Below are positions 16,802-25,140 of a stretch of DNA of 64,000 nt, in pieces. A model generated the notes under the pieces. It had not been told where the DNA came from. It saw nothing but the letters and a program-made list of their open reading frames with translations, and made no database searches. A program made the position numbers and the translations under genes. Each line of letters opens with the position of its first letter. Position 1 is the first letter of the stretch. This stretch comes from Bosea sp. PAMC 26642 (GTDB lineage: Bacteria > Pseudomonadota > Alphaproteobacteria > Rhizobiales > Beijerinckiaceae), in NCBI RefSeq assembly GCF_001562255.1, contig NZ_CP014301.1, positions 2,666,001 to 2,730,000 on the forward strand, read 5' to 3'.

Positions 16802-17035
16802 TCAAAGTTCGATCTTGGTTGCACCAAACTCCAAGCATTTTTTAATTAAACTAATTCCAACCACTCGCACGCACCCATCCGCGCCGCGCAACTGGTATCG
16901 TCGCTCGCCGTCCACGGCCGAGAGGGGCAATTCGCCCAGGACGTCATAATAGCTGCCGCCAGAACGGTCGTTAACGCCGAACGGGAGCACCACTGAGTCA
17001 CCAACTGTCAACGCTGATTGTGCGGGCGTAGCCAT
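16802..17035 (-). CDS. small beta-rich hypothetical protein
   Basis: A 77-residue protein starting MATPAQSALTVGDSVVLPFG. GGAG eight bases before ATG 17035 decides this start over ATGs further upstream that lie inside a palindrome. The sequence looks like a small beta barrel (VGDSVVLPFGVND..., YDVLGELPL, RYQLRGADGCVRVVG). No motif identifies a function. A perfect 22-base palindrome lies just upstream. Confidence 0.5.
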   Translation of the reverse strand: MATPAQSALTVGDSVVLPFGVNDRSGGSYYDVLGELPLSAVDGERRYQLRGADGCVRVVGISLIKKCLEFGATKIEL

Positions 17036-17050
17036 ACTGACTGCTCCGTT

Positions 17051-17072
17051 GAACATGCCCATGGGCATGTTC
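17051..17072. repeat. perfect 22-bp palindrome upstream of 16802-17035
   Basis: GAACATGCCCA (17051-17061) is followed directly by its reverse complement (17062-17072), giving an uninterrupted inverted repeat with no loop. It lies just before the ribosome site of the minus-strand gene. The symmetry fits an operator for a dimeric regulator better than a transcript hairpin. Confidence 0.7.
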
Positions 17073-17283
17073 GAAAACAGGTTTGACGGGCCTTGGTTCC
17101 CGCATGTTTTCAAGTATCGAAAGAGTGCGGAATGCGGTCGTTACCGGCCAGTGCATCGCCTTGTCCCCGCATTGCGCGCCACTGGAAGTTGTTCCTCGCA
17201 ACTTGCAGCAATCGACTTGGTATCCGGCGCGGGAACATGTGACCTCCGCTCATGTTTGTTCCGCAAACACGATGGAGCTGCAG

Positions 17284-17490
17284 ATGACCGCCTATGCATT
17301 AAAGCGGACGCCCGTCGCATTTTGGGCTCGGCTTTTCGCCAAGTGGCATAGACCGGCGGCAATTTGGTCGCCCGTTATGTCGTCATCAGGACCCAATGAA
17401 CTAGACGCGCCGTATGGGAGTGACGACCGTGAGGCTTTCGGGCGTAAGAGCAGGTCAGACCCTGGTCCACGACCAGTGCGTAGCCGTTGA
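17284..17490 (+). CDS. uncertain small basic protein upstream of repeat protein
   Basis: A possible 68-residue frame starting MTAYALKRTP with GGAG before it. The N-terminal half is basic and aromatic (FWARLFAKWHRPAAIW) and the C-terminal half polar. Its stop codon touches the ATG of the next gene (TGAATG), which would fit an operon. No family recognised and composition is only moderately protein-like. Confidence 0.28.
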   Translation: MTAYALKRTPVAFWARLFAKWHRPAAIWSPVMSSSGPNELDAPYGSDDREAFGRKSRSDPGPRPVRSR

Positions 17491-17904
17491 ATGTCCAGAC
17501 CGGCCGAGGAGGTCGCCATCCCGATGCTCCCGATTGAAGACGAACTAAACGCGCACCGGGTTCAAGAGCGCATTTTTGATCTGGCCGGGTGCGACGAAGG
17601 TAGCTCGGAGGAAGCCGAATTATTTGCGTTGGTCGAGTCGTTAGAAATCTGGAAGACGAAGTGCCTGCCGCAGCCTTCGGAGGACACGTTCACGCCCATA
17701 TCTGGAACGGTCCTTCCAGAAGAAATGCCGCAAGCCAACGAGCTCAAACCGATCACCACGCTGGATGAGTATGCAGACGCGACACGGCGCATCGCCGAGC
17801 TCGCCAGCAGTTCGGGTGGCGCCAAAGCGGAGGAAGAACTGAAAGGCCTCGTCGCTGTGGTGGAAAAATGGGTCGACTTCGATGATAAGGGCACGCCCCG
17901 TTGA
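17491..17904 (+). CDS. protein of two HigA-N-terminus-like repeats, no HTH
   Basis: A 137-residue acidic protein made of two related ~45-residue units: 'IEDELNAHRVQERIFDLAGCDEGSSEEAEL...ALVESLEIWK' and 'TTLDEYADATRRIAELASSSGGAKAEEEL...GLVAVVEKWVDF'. Each resembles the N-terminal segment of HigA-type antitoxins (TEEDYxxALxRIxxLxx...GTxEGDELxxLxxLVExYE), but no helix-turn-helix follows either. ATG 17524, 18 bases after the start of a GAGGAGG site, is an alternative start. No toxin gene is adjacent. The role is unknown; it may be a protein-binding remnant of an antitoxin or a free-standing adaptor. Confidence 0.6.
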   Translation: MSRPAEEVAIPMLPIEDELNAHRVQERIFDLAGCDEGSSEEAELFALVESLEIWKTKCLPQPSEDTFTPISGTVLPEEMPQANELKPITTLDEYADATRRIAELASSSGGAKAEEELKGLVAVVEKWVDFDDKGTPR

Positions 17905-18152
17905 GGACTAACGCGATGCACTTAATGGCGTCGGCCTTGCCCGTCAGATCTCCAATTGAAGGGCTCTCCCCGGCAGCATGATCAGGATGGAGTGCAGGGC
18001 GGCGGAATGAGGTCTCCGAAGGCAACAACGATTAGATGATGATGGAGTCGCTCTCGCAGCCTAAACCGAATTTTCCGCGCCTGTGGCGGGCGCAAGCGGG
18101 GAGGCTGAGATGGCTGATGATCCGATAGGGTCTGCGCTAGGGAACTGGTTAG

Positions 18153-19121
18153 ATGGCAATCCAGGCTTTCATCAAGGGCAAGAACTACGACACCCGATTT
18201 GATTTCGCAGGTGCCGGGCGTCCCGCACGGTTGACGCTTATTTTGAAAGTCAGGCTCGTTCCACTTGATCCAACGTCCGGTTGGGCGAAGGTGAGCCGCG
18301 CCGCGCAGCTACCGGGTGCAGCTCTGCGCCCCCTACCTCCCCGAGAACTCGCAGCTGTGGCTCATAATCGCAAGCATGGCAAAGTGATGGACGCCAATGG
18401 CTCCATGGTCGATTGCCAGACATGGTTGCTCAGCGAGTGGAGCGAGTTTCGTCGGCGCTTCAAGCATACGGTTGAGAACGCTTGGGGCAACCAGATGCTG
18501 TTTCTCCCCTCAGAAGGGCATTCGGCCGATAGCAAACTTAGCGATGCGGACTTCAAACGGCTTGTTGGCAACCCAAAGATGCCTGCTCACGTTCAGGGGG
18601 CGCTAGAGATCGATCTGGTGGAGACCGCTGAGGCGGCTCAAGCGGTGATCGAGGTGATCAATCTCAAGCGAGCTGGCACGCGTTTTCGCGATCAAATGAC
18701 GCGCATCTCGAACGAAAGCGTGCAGTTCACACATCGGGAATTCAAGTTCGGAAAGTCACGAAGCGTCGACGGCAAGACCGGTCAGATCACTGCTGCGCAC
18801 GAGGTGGGGCACTGGCTTCGCGGCCCCACACAGCGGGTATTTGAGCACATCGATAGACAAGCGATGCTTAAGAAGGGGAAAGCAGACGCCAGCGTGCCGA
18901 AGAAAGTCCTAGACCGGATGCAATATGGCGAAACGCTAGGTCGATACTATTCACTGATGGGAGGAGGAAGCGTTGTCGGAGACCACGAGGCCGGCCCCTG
19001 GATGGAGCGGCTAGCCAAGCATACACACCTGACCGGCGGATGGGTCTTCGTTCACAAGCAGCATTTTCACTGGAGCGTCGGGGACATCTCGCCGAGGCAG
19101 AAGCGCTTGCTGGGCAGTTGA
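18153..19121 (+). CDS. putative zinc metallopeptidase-like protein (HEVGH)
   Basis: A 322-residue protein of no family I recognise. The key feature is AAHEVGHWLRG with HEVGH at residues 216-220, the HExxH zinc/catalytic motif of zincin peptidases. A third ligand could come from 'GDHEAGPWMERLAKHTH' downstream. The N-terminus (AFIKGKNYDTRFDFAGAGRPARLTLILKVRLVPLD) is beta-rich and has no signal peptide or membrane helix. An alternative 28-residue frame starts at 18110 and overlaps the beginning; it may be a leader. The gene stands alone, next to transposon debris, so it may be accessory DNA. Confidence 0.6.
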   Translation: MAIQAFIKGKNYDTRFDFAGAGRPARLTLILKVRLVPLDPTSGWAKVSRAAQLPGAALRPLPPRELAAVAHNRKHGKVMDANGSMVDCQTWLLSEWSEFRRRFKHTVENAWGNQMLFLPSEGHSADSKLSDADFKRLVGNPKMPAHVQGALEIDLVETAEAAQAVIEVINLKRAGTRFRDQMTRISNESVQFTHREFKFGKSRSVDGKTGQITAAHEVGHWLRGPTQRVFEHIDRQAMLKKGKADASVPKKVLDRMQYGETLGRYYSLMGGGSVVGDHEAGPWMERLAKHTHLTGGWVFVHKQHFHWSVGDISPRQKRLLGS

Positions 19122-19192
19122 TCACGTTACCGTTCACGCTGACTGAGCTCTGGCCTGCTGCCGGTTTCGTGGACACCGAGATTGGGTGTTTC

Positions 19193-19352
19193 ATGAAGGC
19201 CCACGGTCTGCTCCTGCAGCGCCATGCCGGCGGCGTCGAGGCGCGTCGTCACGATGGCCACATCGCAGTCGATCAATCCAACCTTGCGCTGGTGCTCGGA
19301 CGGCTTCGAACTCGGCTGCGACAACGGCGAGAAGGTCCGTGTCGCCTTCGAA
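19193..19352 (+). pseudogene. IS3-family OrfB fragment
   Basis: Frame 1 gives MKAHGLLLQRHAGG-EARRHDG, and after a frameshift near 19270 another frame gives LRWCSDGFELGCDNGEKVRVAF. These are consecutive conserved blocks of IS3 (IS2-like) OrfB near its catalytic core. Both ends are missing. Confidence 0.75.
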
Positions 19353-19379
19353 GCATCAGGTGGACATGCTCGCACGCGT

Positions 19380-19783
19380 TTCTCCCGCTCGACCGACGGT
19401 TTCACCCGTCGCCTTCGACGAACAGGCGGCGCACCGGCACATCAAGCGCCGCCGCGAGGCGATCGAGAGCATCGCCGGCGAGGCGCCCGAGGAGGCCTGA
19501 TCCCATGTCCCGCCGCGATTACGGTGCTGCTGCTCTGCCTGCAGCTCAAGGAGATCACGCTCGGCGCGGCGCTGGTGTTCTGCTTCTCGATCGGGCTCGC
19601 CATCACGCTGGTCAAAGTCGGCGCCGCCGCCACCATCAGCATGCGCCATGCGTCGAGCCGGTTCACCTGGCTTTCCACGCTCGCCCGGCGCGCGCCTTAT
19701 TCTCCGGCGGACTGATCATCGCGGTCAGGCTCTACGTCGCCATCCATGGCTGGCTCGCGCTTCCCCGCGCTGCCGGCCTCTGA
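19380..19783 (+). pseudogene. nickel/cobalt efflux transporter (RcnA type), degraded
   Basis: The pieces read GEAPEE, then GGLIPCPAAITVLLLCLQLK, FSIGLAITLVKVGAAATIS, STLARRAPY and, after another frame change, SGGLIIAVRLYVAIHGW. In order these are the C-terminal half of RcnA/NiCoT-type Ni2+/Co2+ exporters. Two frameshifts and a missing N-terminal half make it non-functional. It is followed by the fragment of an MFS gene of the kind often linked to nickel resistance. Confidence 0.8.
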
Positions 19784-19794
19784 GGGAGCAGCCC

Positions 19795-20062
19795 ATGCTC
19801 GCCGTTCTCGCCATCCGCACCTATGCCCGGCTTTTCCTCGCGCAGGTCATCGCTTTGCTGGGCACGGGGCTGCTGACGGTCGCGCTCGGGCTACTCCCCT
19901 TCAACCTCGCCGGCTACAAGGCCGGTACGGTGCTTGGCACGGCGCTCGCGATCAAGATGATCGCCTACGTCACCGTCGCGCCCGTCGTCGGCGCCTTCGC
20001 GGCTCAGTTGCCGCGCAAGGCCTTTCTGATCGCGATTGGATATGGTCCGGGCGGTGATCGTG
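19795..20062 (+). pseudogene. MFS transporter N-terminal fragment (nickel-resistance type)
   Basis: From ATG 19795 the first two to three transmembrane helices of a major facilitator protein are readable (RTYARLFLAQVIALLGTGLL; VLGTALAIKMIAYVTVAPVVGAF). The frame shifts near 20040, where DMVRAVIV would continue in another frame, and then ends. The rest of the gene is gone. Its position after an rcnA-like remnant suggests a former nickel/cobalt resistance locus. Confidence 0.7.
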
Positions 20063-20142
20063 TGATTCAGCACCTAAGCGTGACCCCACATCAAAATATC
20101 AACTAAGTCATTCAATTTATGAGGTTATTTTATTTGGGAAAG

Positions 20143-20170
20143 GGGTAACGCGCGACGCCGGGCGTGACCC
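20143..20170 (+). terminator. terminator-like hairpin
   Basis: GGGTAACGC (20143-20151) pairs with GCGTGACCC (20162-20170) with one mismatch, followed by TTTT. It ends the decayed nickel region and would shield the downstream GntR operon. Confidence 0.5.
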
Positions 20171-20349
20171 TTTTGCGAACGCAAATTCGCCATTGAAGTC
20201 AGTGAGTTAAAGGCAGAACTCGCGGGGTCAATGTTCGGCGCCTCCTCACAATTGTGGGCCTCCCGTCGTGCGCTTTCGCAGCCCCGGAGCGGCAAGCTCT
20301 CAGCCACACTCACTCAGCACAGGGAGATATTGCGCTATGGGGGATGCAA

Positions 20350-20388
20350 TTGACGCGAGTTTCTGGTCATCGTATTGGTATGACCAGA
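20350..20388 (+). promoter_or_regulatory. promoter with overlapping GntR/FCD operator
   Basis: A -35-like TTGACG (20350-20355) and TATTGG (20373-20378) are 17 bases apart. Over the -10 lies TGGTATGACCA (20376-20386), matching the TGGTnnnACCA operator of FadR/FCD-type GntR regulators. A wider perfect inverted repeat, TCTGGTCAT (20362-20370) and ATGACCAGA (20380-20388), surrounds it. Autorepression of the next gene is inferred. Confidence 0.65.
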
Positions 20389-20409
20389 AAAAGAAGATGT
20401 GAGCTTGGG

Positions 20410-21150
20410 ATGGACGTTCAAGCTGTCGAGGGAACGAAGGGGTTCGCGAAGGTTTTCACCTTCCTGCGCGAACGCCTTTTGGATGGCACCCTAAAGCCAG
20501 GCGACCGGGTGATCGCCGAACGTGAGCTCGCGACGCAGCTCGGCGTCAGCCGTCCGATTGTGCGCGAGGCGCTGCGCGCGCTTCACATGCTAGGCATCGT
20601 CGAGATCCGGGATCGCATCGGCACTGTCGTCAAGCGACCCGACATCTCCATGCTGAAGGACTTCTTCGCACTGGCGCTGGCGCAACAGGCCGATCTCATC
20701 GACGACGTCATGGAAGCTCGCATCGCGATCGAATGCCAAGCGGTTCGCCTGGCCTGCGAGCGCGCCATGATCGCTGATTTCGAGCGACTGCAGCGGTCGC
20801 TGGTGCGGATCGGCGCGACGATGGACGAAGCCGATGCCGGCAGCGTCGCAGATTTCGACTTTCACCGCGCCATCGTTTTGGCTTCTCGATCGGAGACGCT
20901 CTGCGTCCTGCACGACTCGATGGCGGCGCTGCTCACACGCTCGCACCGCAGCCGGCGCGAGCTGGTGCAGATGTTCGGATCGATGAAGAGTTATCTCATC
21001 GACGACCACAAGCGGGTCTTCGATGCCATTGTGGCCCGCGATCCCGATCGCGCCGAGAGCACACTGCGGCGGCATTTCGCTATCGGCGACGAATACAGGC
21101 GCCGCGCGGCGCTCGGGGACGGAGACAGGATCGAGGCCAACGCCAGCTAG
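20410..21150 (+). CDS. GntR family regulator, FCD (FadR) subfamily
   Basis: A 246-residue repressor-type regulator. It has an N-terminal winged helix (GDRVIAERELATQLGVSRPIVREALRAL, about residues 38-65) and a C-terminal FCD ligand domain. The latter includes the metal/ligand positions in 'DFDFHRAIVLAS' and a C-terminal 'DDHKRVFDAIVARDPDRAESTLRRHF' histidine motif. I prefer ATG 20410 because the earlier in-frame ATG at 20380 lies inside the operator. It heads the operon 21231-25587 and probably senses the transported acid or a breakdown product. Confidence 0.9.
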   Translation: MDVQAVEGTKGFAKVFTFLRERLLDGTLKPGDRVIAERELATQLGVSRPIVREALRALHMLGIVEIRDRIGTVVKRPDISMLKDFFALALAQQADLIDDVMEARIAIECQAVRLACERAMIADFERLQRSLVRIGATMDEADAGSVADFDFHRAIVLASRSETLCVLHDSMAALLTRSHRSRRELVQMFGSMKSYLIDDHKRVFDAIVARDPDRAESTLRRHFAIGDEYRRRAALGDGDRIEANAS

Positions 21151-21230
21151 GATACGTGCTCGGAGGCGCGTCACGCGAGCCGGCATCCGCTTCGCGCAAC
21201 GACTTTCAAGCGTTAAAAAGAGAAAAGACC

Positions 21231-22124
21231 ATGGGACGAGATGACAAGGGACGCGTCGGCTTCATCGGGCTCGGCACGATGGGGCGCCAGATGGCGCGCA
21301 ATCTGATCGAGGCGGGATACGCCGTCACGGCGTTCGACGTCGTCGGCAGCGCTGTCGATGCGGCTGTGGCCGCAGGCGCGACCGCAGCGACGAACCCAGC
21401 TGAGGCAGCCGAGGGCGCCGACATCGCCATCACCATGCTGCCCGACACGCCGCAGGTCGAAGAGGTCATCTATGGCGAGCAGGGGCTGCTGGCATTTCCG
21501 CCCGCCGGGCGGCTCATCGTCGACATGAGCACGATCTCGCCAGTCGCGGTCCGCCGCATCCATGCCGACCTCAAGGCGGCAGGCACCGATTTCGTCGACG
21601 CGCCGGTGTCCGGCGGGCCGCTTGGTGCCAAGAACGCGGCGCTCTCTATCATGGCCGGCGGGGAGCCGGAGGCCTTCGCTCGCGCCGAACCCTATTTCAG
21701 GGCCATGGGGACGACGATCACCCATGTCGGCGCGGCAGGGGCCGGTCAGGCGGTCAAGCTCTGCAACCAGTTGATCTGCGGCATCAACATCCAGGCAATC
21801 TGCGAGGCGATGGCGCTCGGGCGCGCCTCCGGCGTCGATCTCGAGCAGTTGCGCAACGTCCTGCTCGGCGGCTCGGCTGCATCCTGGATGCTGGACAAGC
21901 TGGGGCCCGCCATGATCGCGGGCGACGTCGGCGCCGGTTTCCGGATCGATCTAATGCTGAAGGATCTTCGGCTCGTGCAGGAGCAGGCCCAGGCCTTGTC
22001 CGTGCCCTTGCCGGGGACGGCGCTGGTAACCAGCCAGTACATCGAGGCGCGTGCCCATGGCGAGGGGGCGAATGGCAACCAGGCGCTGTTTCGCGTCTAT
22101 GACCGCATGACGAACCGGGCCTGA
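21231..22124 (+). CDS. NAD(P)-dependent beta-hydroxyacid dehydrogenase (HIBADH family)
   Basis: A 297-residue enzyme of the 3-hydroxyisobutyrate/tartronate-semialdehyde/L-threonate dehydrogenase family. The dinucleotide motif GFIGLGTMG is at residues 10-18, the substrate-binding signature 'DAPVSGGPLGAK' near 124, and the catalytic Lys in 'GQAVKLCNQ' near 171. It oxidises a short beta-hydroxy acid. With an amino-acid-type ABC transporter and an RpiB-like isomerase in the operon, a four-carbon sugar acid (threonate/erythronate type) is a reasonable substrate guess, but OtnK-type kinase genes are absent. ATG 21231 gives the standard N-terminus. Confidence 0.88.
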   Translation: MGRDDKGRVGFIGLGTMGRQMARNLIEAGYAVTAFDVVGSAVDAAVAAGATAATNPAEAAEGADIAITMLPDTPQVEEVIYGEQGLLAFPPAGRLIVDMSTISPVAVRRIHADLKAAGTDFVDAPVSGGPLGAKNAALSIMAGGEPEAFARAEPYFRAMGTTITHVGAAGAGQAVKLCNQLICGINIQAICEAMALGRASGVDLEQLRNVLLGGSAASWMLDKLGPAMIAGDVGAGFRIDLMLKDLRLVQEQAQALSVPLPGTALVTSQYIEARAHGEGANGNQALFRVYDRMTNRA

Positions 22125-22140
22125 CGGCGGAGCCGCTGAG

Positions 22141-22824
22141 ATGGGCCTCAATCTTGACTTCTCCGTCGTCATCGAGCGCTGGCCGCTGTTCCGCGACGGC
22201 GCGATCATGACGCTGCAGCTGGCCTTTCTGGCGATCGTGTCGGGTGGGGTCATCGGCACGCTTTGCGCGGTCGGCCGCAACAGCCGCAGCCGCCTCATTA
22301 CCAGCCTTTGTACCGTCTATGTCGAGGCGATCCGCAACACGCCGCTGCTGGTGCAGATCTTCCTGGTCTATTTCGGCCTCGCCAGCGTCGGTTTTAAATT
22401 CTCGGCCTTCTCGGTCGCAGCCACCGCGCTCGCCATCAATGTCGGAGCCTATACGGCGGAGATCATGCGTGCGGGGTTCGAATCGATCCCGACGGGACAG
22501 ATCGAGGCAGCGGAGGGCCTGGCCCTGTCGCGCTTCCAGATCTACTGGCACGTCATCCTGCTGCCGGCTGCCGAGAAGGTCTATCCGGCGCTGACGAGCC
22601 AGTTCGTGCTGCTGATGCTGGCCTCCTCCGTCACCTCCCAGATCTCGGCCGAGGAGCTGACGGCGGTGGCCAACTACGTGCAGTCGGACACCTACCGAGC
22701 TTTCGAAACCTACATCCTGGTCGCGCTCGTCTATGTCGTGCTGTCGCTTGTGTTGAGGGCCTGCTTCTGGGCGCTGGGCCTTGCCCTGTTCCCGCGGCGC
22801 CGGCGCCTCGGCACGGCTTTGTGA
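22141..22824 (+). CDS. polar amino-acid-type ABC transporter permease 1
   Basis: A 227-residue inner-membrane permease of the HisMQ/GlnP group with about five transmembrane helices. It carries the coupling-loop EAA motif (EAAEGLALSRFQIYWHVILLPAAEK). The N-terminal 'GAIMTLQLAFLAIVSGGVIGTL' and 'YVEAIRNTPLLVQIFLVYF' blocks are typical. It pairs with the second permease that starts 8 bases after its stop. Confidence 0.93.
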   Translation: MGLNLDFSVVIERWPLFRDGAIMTLQLAFLAIVSGGVIGTLCAVGRNSRSRLITSLCTVYVEAIRNTPLLVQIFLVYFGLASVGFKFSAFSVAATALAINVGAYTAEIMRAGFESIPTGQIEAAEGLALSRFQIYWHVILLPAAEKVYPALTSQFVLLMLASSVTSQISAEELTAVANYVQSDTYRAFETYILVALVYVVLSLVLRACFWALGLALFPRRRRLGTAL

Positions 22825-22831
22825 GGCGGCG

Positions 22832-23500
22832 ATGGGTGGATCTCTCAATGCCAATCACCTGCTGTTTCTCGGCCATGGCGCGCTGTGGACGATCGGGCTG
22901 TCCGCCATGGCGCTGATCGGCGGCGGGCTGCTGGGCTTCCTGATCGCGCTCGCTCGCGTCTCGCCGAGCCGCGCGATCCGGCTCGCCAGCGGGGCCTATG
23001 TCCAACTCATCCAGGGCATGCCGCTCCTGGTGATCATGTTCCTCGGCTATTTCGGCCTTGCCGCGCTGGGCTTCTCGATCTCGGCCCTGATGGCGGCAGG
23101 CGCCTCGCTGACGATCTATGTCGGCGCCTATTTCGGCGAGATCTGGCGCGGCTGCATCCAGTCCGTCCCCAAACCGCAATGGGAGGCGGCGGAGGGCCTG
23201 GGCCTCAGCCGGACCCAGAGGATGCTCAAGGTCATCCTGCCGCAGGCCATGCGCATCGCGACGCCGCCGACCGTCGGCTTCATGGTGCAGATCATCAAGA
23301 ACACCTCGCTGGCCTCGGTGGTGGGCTTCGTCGAACTCGCCCGTTCCGGCCAGATCATCAACAACTCGCTGTTCGAGCCCTTCCTGATCTACGCGATCAT
23401 CGCGGTAATCTATTTCGCCCTCTGTTTCCCGATCTCGCTCCTCAGCCGTCGCCTCGAGCGCCGTATGGGCGATGGTCGCACGAAACTCATACCGGCTTGA
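22832..23500 (+). CDS. polar amino-acid-type ABC transporter permease 2
   Basis: A 222-residue HisMQ-type permease starting [11 protein letters not shown]. It has the same signatures as its neighbour: '[21 protein letters not shown]' and the EAA loop '[27 protein letters not shown]'. It probably forms a heterodimeric channel with the preceding permease and is energised by the ATPase at 23517. An in-frame ATG further upstream would overlap the previous gene and is unlikely. Confidence 0.93.
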   Translation: MGGSLNANHLLFLGHGALWTIGLSAMALIGGGLLGFLIALARVSPSRAIRLASGAYVQLIQGMPLLVIMFLGYFGLAALGFSISALMAAGASLTIYVGAYFGEIWRGCIQSVPKPQWEAAEGLGLSRTQRMLKVILPQAMRIATPPTVGFMVQIIKNTSLASVVGFVELARSGQIINNSLFEPFLIYAIIAVIYFALCFPISLLSRRLERRMGDGRTKLIPA

Positions 23501-23516
23501 CGAGGCAGATGACGCC

Positions 23517-24254
23517 ATGACGCAGGATCGCCCAGTGGTCTCCCTGAAGGACGTTCACAAGAGCTTCGGCTCCCTGAAAGTGCTGAACGGCGTCGAATTT
23601 TCGGTCGAGCGCGGCGACGTGCTTGTCCTGATCGGTCGCTCCGGCTCGGGCAAGAGCACCGCTCTGCGCTGCATCGACCGGTTCGAGACGATCGACCGCG
23701 GCGAGATCGAGGTCTGCGGGCACCGGGTCGATGCGCCCGATGTCGATCTGCGCGCGCTGCGGCAGGACGTCGGCATCGTCTTCCAGAGCTACAATCTGTT
23801 CCCCCATCTCACCATTGAGCAGAACATCACGCTGGCACCGGTCTCGGTGAAGCGGATAGCGAAGGCCGAGGCCCGCGAACGCGCCGCGGCGGTCCTGGCG
23901 CAGGTCGGGCTCGCGGAGAAGCTTCATTCCTATCCCGAGCAGCTTTCCGGCGGCCAGCAGCAGCGAGCGGCGATCGCCCGTTCGCTGGCCATGCAGCCCA
24001 AGGTGATGCTGTTCGACGAGGTGACCTCGGCGCTCGATCCGGAACTGACCGGTGAAGTGCTCCGGGTCATCGAGGCCCTCGCTGCGGACGGCATGACCAT
24101 GGTGATGGTCACGCACGAGATGGGATTTGCCAAAGGCATCGCCGACAAGGTGGTGTTCATGCATGCCGGCCGGGTTCACGAGACGGGAACAGCCTCGATC
24201 CTTGCCGCACCGGCGACGCCGGAACTCGCCCAGTTCGTCGGAACGGGCTTCTAG
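23517..24254 (+). CDS. amino-acid-type ABC transporter ATP-binding protein
   Basis: A 245-residue ATPase of the GlnQ/HisP group. Walker A is GRSGSGKST (~39-47), the signature [13 protein letters not shown] (~140), Walker [14 protein letters not shown] (~163) and the switch His in VTHEMGF. All catalytic residues are present. The ATG lies 16 bases after the preceding stop. Part of the four-component importer with permeases 22141 and 22832 and binding protein 24282. Confidence 0.95.
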   Translation: MTQDRPVVSLKDVHKSFGSLKVLNGVEFSVERGDVLVLIGRSGSGKSTALRCIDRFETIDRGEIEVCGHRVDAPDVDLRALRQDVGIVFQSYNLFPHLTIEQNITLAPVSVKRIAKAEARERAAAVLAQVGLAEKLHSYPEQLSGGQQQRAAIARSLAMQPKVMLFDEVTSALDPELTGEVLRVIEALAADGMTMVMVTHEMGFAKGIADKVVFMHAGRVHETGTASILAAPATPELAQFVGTGF

Positions 24255-24281
24255 ACCAACAAAAACACGGGAGATCCAAGG

Positions 24282-25073
24282 ATGACACGCAATACGCTCA
24301 CCACCACGCTGGTCGCAGCAGGTCTGGCCATGCTGTCCTGTCAGGCAGCCAGGGCCGACCTGCTCGACGACATCATGAAGGCCAAGAAGATCCGAATCGC
24401 GACCGATCTCGCGATCCCGCCCTCGGGCATGATCGATGGCGCGATGAAGCCAACCGGCTCGGATGTCGAGACGGCCGAACTGCTCGCCAAGGATTGGGGC
24501 CTCCAGCTCGAATTCGTGCAGACAACCGGCGCGACCCGCATCCCCAACGTGCAGACCAACAAGGCCGACATCATCATCTCGACGCTGTCGGTGACGCCCG
24601 AGCGCGCCAAGGTGGTCGATTTTTCGAAGCCATATGCCGCGCTGCAATCCGTCGTCGGCTGCCTGAAATCGGAACAGGTCAAGAGCTGGGAGGATCTCAA
24701 GGGCAAGACGATCGGCGTCTCCCGCGGCACCACCCAGGACACGACGCTCACCAACATGAAGGAGCGCGACCTCAAGCTCTCCCGCTACGACGACGACGCG
24801 ACGATGGTCACGGCGGCGATCTCTGGCCAGGCTGATTGCGTCGCGACATCGGCGACGATCGTCAGCCAGATCGGCGTTAAGGCCCCCGCCCGCGTCTTCG
24901 AGCCGAAGGTCCCGATCACCAATTTCGATCTCGCCATCGGCATCAAGAAGGGCGAGCCGAAACTGCTCGAGAAGCTCGACGCCTGGGTTCAGGAGAACCT
25001 CAAGAACGGCAAGCTCAACGCGATCTACAAGAAATTCCACGGCACCGAGCTGCCGGAGAACATGCGGAGCTGA
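24282..25073 (+). CDS. amino-acid-type ABC transporter substrate-binding protein
   Basis: A 263-residue periplasmic binding protein (SBP_bac_3 / family 3). The signal peptide is at 1-25 (cleavage ARA-D). The mature domain starts with 'MKAKKIRIATDLAIPPSG' and includes the two-lobe hinge blocks 'KADIIISTLSVTPERAKVVDFSKPY' and 'GKTIGVSRGTTQDT'. The usual ligand-Arg region is 'TPERAK'. The substrate is probably a small acid or amino acid oxidised by the operon's dehydrogenase. Confidence 0.92.
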   Translation: MTRNTLTTTLVAAGLAMLSCQAARADLLDDIMKAKKIRIATDLAIPPSGMIDGAMKPTGSDVETAELLAKDWGLQLEFVQTTGATRIPNVQTNKADIIISTLSVTPERAKVVDFSKPYAALQSVVGCLKSEQVKSWEDLKGKTIGVSRGTTQDTTLTNMKERDLKLSRYDDDATMVTAAISGQADCVATSATIVSQIGVKAPARVFEPKVPITNFDLAIGIKKGEPKLLEKLDAWVQENLKNGKLNAIYKKFHGTELPENMRS

Positions 25074-25083
25074 CCCCACGACC

Positions 25084-25114
25084 TGCCGGCGGCGCGTCCT
25101 CATGCCCGCCGGCA
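25084..25114 (+). other. intercistronic stem-loop
   Basis: TGCCGGCGG (25084-25092) pairs perfectly with CCGCCGGCA (25106-25114) around a 13-base loop, between the binding-protein gene and the isomerase gene. There is no T-run, so it is more likely an mRNA-stabilising or partial-termination hairpin that sets the high binding-protein level typical of such operons. Confidence 0.5.
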
Positions 25115-25140
25115 CCCTCCCCGGAAAAAAGGATAGTGCA

